DNA of 16,492 nt from Faecalibacterium sp. CAG:74. Lineage in GTDB: Bacteria; Bacillota; Clostridia; Christensenellales; Aristaeellaceae. The DNA is taken from NCBI GenBank assembly GCA_000437595.1, contig FR899798.1, positions 1-16,492 on the forward strand, in the 5' to 3' direction. The notes under the pieces were generated by a model that saw only the letters and a program-made list of their open reading frames with translations, was not told the DNA's origin and did not search any database. Positions 12,111-16,492 of this stretch are shown one piece after another; positions within the stretch are counted from its first letter, which is position 1, and the number at the start of each line of letters is the position of its first letter. The position numbers and the translations under genes are program-made.

Positions 12111-12149
12111 AAAAAACAGGGATGCGCTTCTCACGCACCCCTGCTTTTT
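12111..12149 (-). terminator. Terminator of the carbohydrate transporter operon
   Basis: On the minus strand, a 10-bp stem CAGGGGTGCG/CGCATCCCTG (12134-12143 with 12117-12126, loop 7 nt) is followed by six T (12111-12116). It starts 22 nt after the stop codon of the binding-protein gene. A T run on the other strand (12145-12149) makes it potentially bidirectional. Confidence 0.88.
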
Positions 12150-12164
12150 ATTGCTTGTGTTGGC

Positions 12165-13961
12165 TTACTCCTGCCCAACCGCATTGAGCTCCTGCGTCAG
12201 ACGCCACTTGGTCGCCGCTTCGCCCTTGCTCCATTCGAGGCAGTCCGCATAGCCGTAGTTGTTGCACTGCGTAATCATGTTGCGGATGTGCATGTTGAAC
12301 TCGCCGTCCGCCTTCGCATAAATCGCCAGCCAGCTGTTGTTCTTGATGCTCTTGGCGCACTGCTCCCACTTCACCTTCAGTTCGTCATCCTTCACGGACT
12401 CGGAGTAAGGCAGGTCGGGCATGATGGTGTACTTGCCGATGGACTCGAAGTACGGGTCAGCCAGCACCGCGCCGGACCAGTTGCGCCAGTCCTCCTGAAT
12501 CGGGTAGGAAACCGCGTTCAAGATGGAAACCCAAGTGTCCCTGTTGAACGTTTCGCCCAGCTTGCCGTCAGGGTTGATGGCGTCCTTGCTGTAAGTGGTG
12601 TTGTTCGCCTGAATGCAGCCGTCGTTGAAGTTGCCGGACAGGGTGTACTGCTTGCCCGTGTAGGGGGACGTCCACACAACGCCGTTCAGGTCATGCTTGG
12701 TGTCCTTGTTGCAGATGTCGCCCAGTTCGGTGAAGTACATGCCGCCGTTTTCGTCATAGTCCCACATCAGACCGCGCGGGCCGTACCACATGGTCATCGA
12801 GCCTTCGGGGGTCGCGAAGAAGTCCAGAATCGCAAGGCACAGTTCCGGATACGCCGCCTTCGAGCCGACAGACCAGATGCGGTTGCCGCCCAGCGTGGAC
12901 AGACCGTAGACGATGGGGTTCGCTTCGTCCGGCACACGCGCATACATCATTTTGCCCTCGCCCAGATGATTATCCGTGTTGTAGACCATGGAGGAGGCAT
13001 AGTTGAAGATGCCCCAGAACACGCCGCCGTTCTTGACTTTCTGGCTCATTTCGTCGTAGGTCTGCGTCATGGAGTTCGGGTCAAGCAGGCCGGCGCGATA
13101 GAGCTGGTTGAAGAAGCGCAGCATCTCGATGTACGGGCCGTTTTCGTCCAGCGCATCGTAGAATTCGCCATTCGTGGGGTTGTACAGACCGAAGCCGAGT
13201 TCGTCATAGCCATAGTACGCCGTCGCCATCGCCTTGACGTACATGACCATGTTGCCGTCCCAGTCCGGCCACAGGGACGCAGCGTAGGTTTCGTTGCCCA
13301 GCTCGTCCGTGGGGCAGATTTCCTTCATTTTCTTGAAGACCTCAAGCAGGTCATCCAAATTCTTGATTTCCGGGTAGCCGAGCTGAGAATACAAATCCCA
13401 GCGCAGATCCCAGGAGTACATGAAGGACTTATGGCCCTGACGGGAGGTCGCCACGTCCATACCGAAGCCGTACAGATTGTTATCATCTTCGGACACCAGA
13501 CGATTGGACGCCAGCGCATCCTGATAGTTCGCCCAGATGTAGGGCGCATACGTCTCCGCAAGGTCGTCCTCGTCCCACTCCAGCAGCAGGCCATTCTTAA
13601 TCGCCTGCTTGTAGTCTTCGCCGTTCGCGCCCCAGACAACAATGTCGCCGAGGTTGCCGGACTGCGTGCGGGTCTGGTAAGTGCCATCCTGATCGGGGAT
13701 GATGACCAGTTCAACGTTGAACAGATCCTTCATCAGCGCAGCGCCCCAGCCGGTCTGACGGCCGGAGTAGTTCGCCAGCTGGCTGTAAATTTCAATCTGG
13801 ATGGGCGCGCCGTCCATGTCGATGAAATCGTACAGGTCGCTGGTCACCTTGTAGTACGGGATGCCAGAGGGGTTGTCGGGTTCCTCTGCCAGCGCAGGCA
13901 GAGCGCCCAGAAGCATGGTCAGCGCCAGCATCAGGGCGAAGAGTCGGGTCAATTTGCGCAT
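12165..13961 (-). CDS. Carbohydrate ABC transporter extracellular solute-binding protein, no lipobox
   Basis: The 598-aa product starts with a clear signal peptide (MRKLTRLFALMLALTMLLGA, then LPALA|EE, likely cut near residue 25). The mature part, rich in Trp, Tyr, Asp and Asn, resembles the large LplA/YtcQ-type binding proteins for oligosaccharides; GNRIWSVGSKAAYPELCLAI is the family-like lobe motif. Unlike most Gram-positive binding proteins it has no cysteine after the signal peptide, so it should be secreted by signal peptidase I rather than lipid-anchored. The start has AAGGAGA (13971-13977) at 9 nt. It is the last gene of the operon, 47 nt after the second permease, with a terminator just behind. 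The sugar is unknown. Confidence 0.85.
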   Translation of the reverse strand: MRKLTRLFALMLALTMLLGALPALAEEPDNPSGIPYYKVTSDLYDFIDMDGAPIQIEIYSQLANYSGRQTGWGAALMKDLFNVELVIIPDQDGTYQTRTQSGNLGDIVVWGANGEDYKQAIKNGLLLEWDEDDLAETYAPYIWANYQDALASNRLVSEDDNNLYGFGMDVATSRQGHKSFMYSWDLRWDLYSQLGYPEIKNLDDLLEVFKKMKEICPTDELGNETYAASLWPDWDGNMVMYVKAMATAYYGYDELGFGLYNPTNGEFYDALDENGPYIEMLRFFNQLYRAGLLDPNSMTQTYDEMSQKVKNGGVFWGIFNYASSMVYNTDNHLGEGKMMYARVPDEANPIVYGLSTLGGNRIWSVGSKAAYPELCLAILDFFATPEGSMTMWYGPRGLMWDYDENGGMYFTELGDICNKDTKHDLNGVVWTSPYTGKQYTLSGNFNDGCIQANNTTYSKDAINPDGKLGETFNRDTWVSILNAVSYPIQEDWRNWSGAVLADPYFESIGKYTIMPDLPYSESVKDDELKVKWEQCAKSIKNNSWLAIYAKADGEFNMHIRNMITQCNNYGYADCLEWSKGEAATKWRLTQELNAVGQE

Positions 13962-14008
13962 TTGCAAGATTCTCCTTTCCGTATTTGAAGTAACTATCAC
14001 CAGCCGGG

Positions 14009-14968
14009 TTAGCCCTTCACGGCACCCAGCATGATTCCCTTAACAAAGAAGCGCTGCATGAACGGGTACACCAGCAGAATCGGGATAATCGACACCATGG
14101 CGACCGTGTACTTAATGACGCGCGTGTTCAGCATGTTCGCCGCCGCCTGCGTGGACATGCCGCCTGAGCCATTGACCAGTGCCGACAGGTTCGAGGACTG
14201 GTTCAGGTACACATACAGGCGATGCTGCAGGGTGTACAGCTCCGGCCGGGAGGACATCAGCAGCAGCGAGTCTTGGAACGAGTTCCAGTTGCCGACCGCG
14301 CCGAAAATCGAAATCGTCGCCAGAATCGGCACGGACAGCGGCAGGATAATCTTCAGGAACACCGTCGGCGTGTTCGCGCCGTCAATAACCGCGGATTCCT
14401 CCAGCGACGCCGGAATCGACTCAATGTACGTCTTCACCAGAATGATGTTGTACGGCGCAATCATGCCCGGCAGGATGTAGGCGAGGAAGTTGTTCGTCAG
14501 CCCCAGCATCAGCATGTTCATGTACCACGGAATCAGGCCCGCGTTGAAGTACATGGTGATGACCAGCGCACGGTACATCAGCGACCGATGCCACATCTTC
14601 TGCTTCGTGACCAGATAGCCCGCCCACGCGCTGACAATCACCATCAGCGCTGTGCCCAGAATCGTACGCGCCACCGTCACGATGACCGACGAACCCAAGT
14701 CCGCCACGTCGCGCAGGGCAAGGTAGTTCTGGAAGTGGATGCCGACCGGCCAGAAGTTGACCAAGCCGCCCGCCACCGCGTCATTGCTGGAAATGGTGTT
14801 GATAAACAGGTAATAGAATGGGAAAACGCACAGAATTGTGAAAGCCACAAAGAGGATGTACAGGAAAACATCAAACGCGATGTCGCCCGCCGTGCGGTGA
14901 ATCTTGTTCTTCGGGTGCTTGCCCGCCAGTTTGACGGCGGATTGCTTCATGACTTCGGTGTTGCTCAT
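14009..14968 (-). CDS. Carbohydrate ABC transporter permease, LplC/YtcP type
   Basis: The 319-aa product has six predicted membrane spans, from about 32-56 onward. The cytoplasmic EAA loop reads EESAVIDGANTPTVFLKIIL (190-209) followed by PLSVP, the contact site for the transporter ATPase. The C-terminal QRFFVKGIMLGAVKG is typical of this permease subfamily, which works with a LplB-type partner and a large binding protein to import oligosaccharides. The start has AAGGAGG (14979-14985) at 10 nt, and that site overlaps the stop codon of the upstream permease gene. The membrane arrangement and length are normal. No ATPase gene is linked, so a shared MsmX-like ATPase is presumed (inference). Confidence 0.92.
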   Translation of the reverse strand: MSNTEVMKQSAVKLAGKHPKNKIHRTAGDIAFDVFLYILFVAFTILCVFPFYYLFINTISSNDAVAGGLVNFWPVGIHFQNYLALRDVADLGSSVIVTVARTILGTALMVIVSAWAGYLVTKQKMWHRSLMYRALVITMYFNAGLIPWYMNMLMLGLTNNFLAYILPGMIAPYNIILVKTYIESIPASLEESAVIDGANTPTVFLKIILPLSVPILATISIFGAVGNWNSFQDSLLLMSSRPELYTLQHRLYVYLNQSSNLSALVNGSGGMSTQAAANMLNTRVIKYTVAMVSIIPILLVYPFMQRFFVKGIMLGAVKG

Positions 14969-14983
14969 TGCTTCTCCGCCTCC

Positions 14984-16459
14984 TTAAATGATGCTTTCGC
15001 CGCGCACGCCCTTGGAGATGCCGTTCGCGCCGAAGAGCAGCAGCACGCCAATCAGGCTCTTGAACACGCCGACGACCGTGGAAAGCGGAATCAAGCCGCT
15101 CTTAATGCCGCTGTGATAGACATACAAGTCCAGCACCTCGATGGTTGCGCTGTTCTGCGGGTTCTCGAAAACGAGGTACTGCTCCATGCCGTTGGAGAGC
15201 ATACCCGCAATCGCCATCAGCAGCATGACCATGTAAGTGGGCATCAAGCCGGGAATCGTGATATGGCGGATGCACTGGAAGCGGTTCGCGCCGTCCACCT
15301 TCGCGGCTTCGTACAGCTGCTGGTCAATGCCCGCAATGCCCGCGATGTAGACAATAGCGCTCCAGCCCAAGCCCTTCCATGTGCCCCACAGCAGCATCTT
15401 GAGCCAGATGAAATCCGCGCTGGCAAGATAGTCTGTCGTGGCGGTCTGTCCCATGACGTTGCGCAGGAAGGAGTTGATGAAGCCGTCGGTGGAGAAGATA
15501 GCAAACGCAATGGCGTACACCAGAACCCATGAGATGAAGTTCGGAATCGTCGTCAGGGTCTGCACAACGCGCTGGAACTTCGTCGAACGCAGTTCCGCCA
15601 GCAAAACGGCGAAGGCAATCGGCAGCCAGCTCGTTGCAATGCCCAAGCCAGACATAATCAGCGTGTTGCGCAGCACGCGCACAAGGTCGCTGCGCGTCGC
15701 GCCGTTGGAGAACAGGTAGCTGAACCACTTGATGCCCACAAAGTTCTCGCTGCTCAGCGCGTCGCCGACCTTATAATCAAAGAACGCATAGCGCCAGCCG
15801 TACAGCGGCAGGTAGCAGAAGATGACCGTCAGAATCAGAACAGGCAGGAACATCAGGAACAGGCGGTACTTCTCCTCCATCTCCATCTTTTCTTCCATGT
15901 CCTTGGGAATGGTGACCATGCTCACGATGCTGAATACGAGCAGCAGCCCCCCCAGCATCGCCCAGAAGACGATTGCGCCGGTCGGCGTCATCAGCTTCAG
16001 ACGTTCCGCCTTTTCCAGCGCCGGCAGGATGCTGTTCAGGTACACCAGCGTTCCGATGCCACCAAGCATCAGCACCGAGCCGATCAGCGGCAGTTTGACG
16101 GCTGCGCGCTTCATGCGGTGATTGCCCAGCGACATGCACGCCCCGATCGCACTCAGGATGATGCCAAGCATCAGCAGCGCACAGCCGCCCATGATGAGGT
16201 AGAAGTGCCACGGCTGCACCCAGCCCATACGCAGCGGGCGGGCAAAGCTGTCCGTCAGCGTGCTGTACGAAATTGCGGCGGTGAACAGCGAAGTATTCGC
16301 GTTGATGTCCGACATCAGTCGACCGGGATTGACCTCCGGGAAGAAGATCATCAGCCCGGCAAACGCGGTCAGGATGCGGATGATGATCAGCGCCCAGTTC
16401 GTCTTTTCCCGGACGCAAGTCGCCTGTCCGCCGGATTTGGCTGAAATCGTCGCCTGCAT
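14984..16459 (-). CDS. Carbohydrate ABC transporter permease, LplB type, with extra N-terminal membrane domain
   Basis: The product is 491 aa, against about 300-320 usual for the family. The LplB-like core begins near residue 198 (YRLFLMFLPVLILTVIFCYL, then PLYGWRYAFFDYK) and carries the EAA loop LYEAAKVDGANRFQCIRHIT (382-401) followed by IPGL. The first 190 or so residues are additional. They hold about four hydrophobic spans (24-40, 87-110, 122-145, 160-184) and a charged linker KDMEEKMEMEEK (186-197), with no known domain that I recognise. The start has GAGGGG (16465-16470) at 5 nt. It is the first gene of the operon in this window; the 33 bp to the right edge hold only its ribosome binding site, so the promoter or further upstream genes lie outside. 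Confidence 0.88.
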   Translation of the reverse strand: MQATISAKSGGQATCVREKTNWALIIIRILTAFAGLMIFFPEVNPGRLMSDINANTSLFTAAISYSTLTDSFARPLRMGWVQPWHFYLIMGGCALLMLGIILSAIGACMSLGNHRMKRAAVKLPLIGSVLMLGGIGTLVYLNSILPALEKAERLKLMTPTGAIVFWAMLGGLLLVFSIVSMVTIPKDMEEKMEMEEKYRLFLMFLPVLILTVIFCYLPLYGWRYAFFDYKVGDALSSENFVGIKWFSYLFSNGATRSDLVRVLRNTLIMSGLGIATSWLPIAFAVLLAELRSTKFQRVVQTLTTIPNFISWVLVYAIAFAIFSTDGFINSFLRNVMGQTATTDYLASADFIWLKMLLWGTWKGLGWSAIVYIAGIAGIDQQLYEAAKVDGANRFQCIRHITIPGLMPTYMVMLLMAIAGMLSNGMEQYLVFENPQNSATIEVLDLYVYHSGIKSGLIPLSTVVGVFKSLIGVLLLFGANGISKGVRGESII

Positions 16460-16492
16460 GGTATCCCCTCATTTCTTTCTTCGTGACGCTCT

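Larger units (their letters stand above)
11657..12164. other. Convergent repeat-rich gap between rpiB and the binding-protein gene
   Basis: No gene is supported in these 508 bp. In order it holds repeat A2, repeat R2, a set of competing inverted repeats (11841-11963), repeat R3 on the minus strand, an AT-rich stretch without features (about 12050-12110) and the terminator of the sugar transporter operon. On the minus strand TTGAAT (11943-11948) and TATAGT (11921-11926) are spaced 16 bp and could be a promoter directed at R2 and rpiB's 3' end. Confidence 0.7.

Noticed and set aside
11958..13988. 676-codon open frame on the plus strand opposite the binding-protein gene
   Set aside because: Same shadow effect; the minus strand encodes a clear signal peptide protein with ribosome binding site and terminator.
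14222..15532. 436-codon plus-strand frame across both sugar permease genes
   Set aside because: It spans the junction of two well-supported genes on the other strand and has no start signal or domain.

Overview
The window looks like chromosomal DNA from a GC-rich, strictly anaerobic member of the Bacillota, probably class Clostridia. The evidence is a class III (anaerobic) ribonucleotide reductase pair (nrdD/nrdG), sigma-A type promoters, strong AGGAGG ribosome binding sites, T-tract terminators, tRNA genes that mostly lack an encoded CCA, and a two-permease plus binding-protein sugar transporter without its own ATPase. I cannot place the genus. No plasmid, phage, CRISPR or transposase genes are visible.

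Layout, left to right. (1) 1-177: tRNA-Ala(GGC) on the minus strand, with a near-perfect promoter and a terminator. (2) 354-1478: a radical SAM enzyme of unknown substrate, plus strand. (3) 1607-2427: a seven-tRNA operon (Arg-His-Gln-Lys-Leu-Gly-Gly) between a consensus promoter and a terminator. (4) 2725-3170: a small double zinc-ribbon protein, minus strand, with a roughly 140-nt leader that can fold and can pair with its own ribosome binding site. (5) 3393-4273: an XRE-type regulator (plus) and a low-molecular-weight phosphatase (minus) converging on a shared terminator. (6) 4379-7472: nrdD then nrdG on the minus strand, separated by a run of hairpins and preceded by a likely NrdR operator. 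The NrdD C-terminus appears to lack the glycyl-radical loop. (7) 7679-11027, minus strand: a metal ABC transporter pair (ATPase, permease), a possible two-domain glycosyltransferase and a tiny coupled ORF that seems to change frame. (8) 11210-11656: an RpiB-family sugar-phosphate isomerase, plus strand. (9) 11657-12164: a 508-bp convergent gap full of structured repeats. (10) 12165-16459, minus strand: a carbohydrate ABC importer (extended LplB-type permease, LplC-type permease, secreted binding protein), whose promoter lies beyond the right edge.

Working together: NrdG would activate NrdD to make deoxyribonucleotides without oxygen. The znuCB-like pair imports a divalent metal but has no binding protein here. 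The sugar importer would rely on an ATPase encoded elsewhere, and RpiB could feed pentose phosphates into central metabolism.

The least expected signals are non-coding. One is a family of two-hairpin repeats (three copies) and a second hairpin-T-tract family (two copies), both with compensatory base changes between copies. The other is the candidate RNA switch upstream of the zinc-ribbon gene. All functional names come from reading motifs by eye; no database search was possible.
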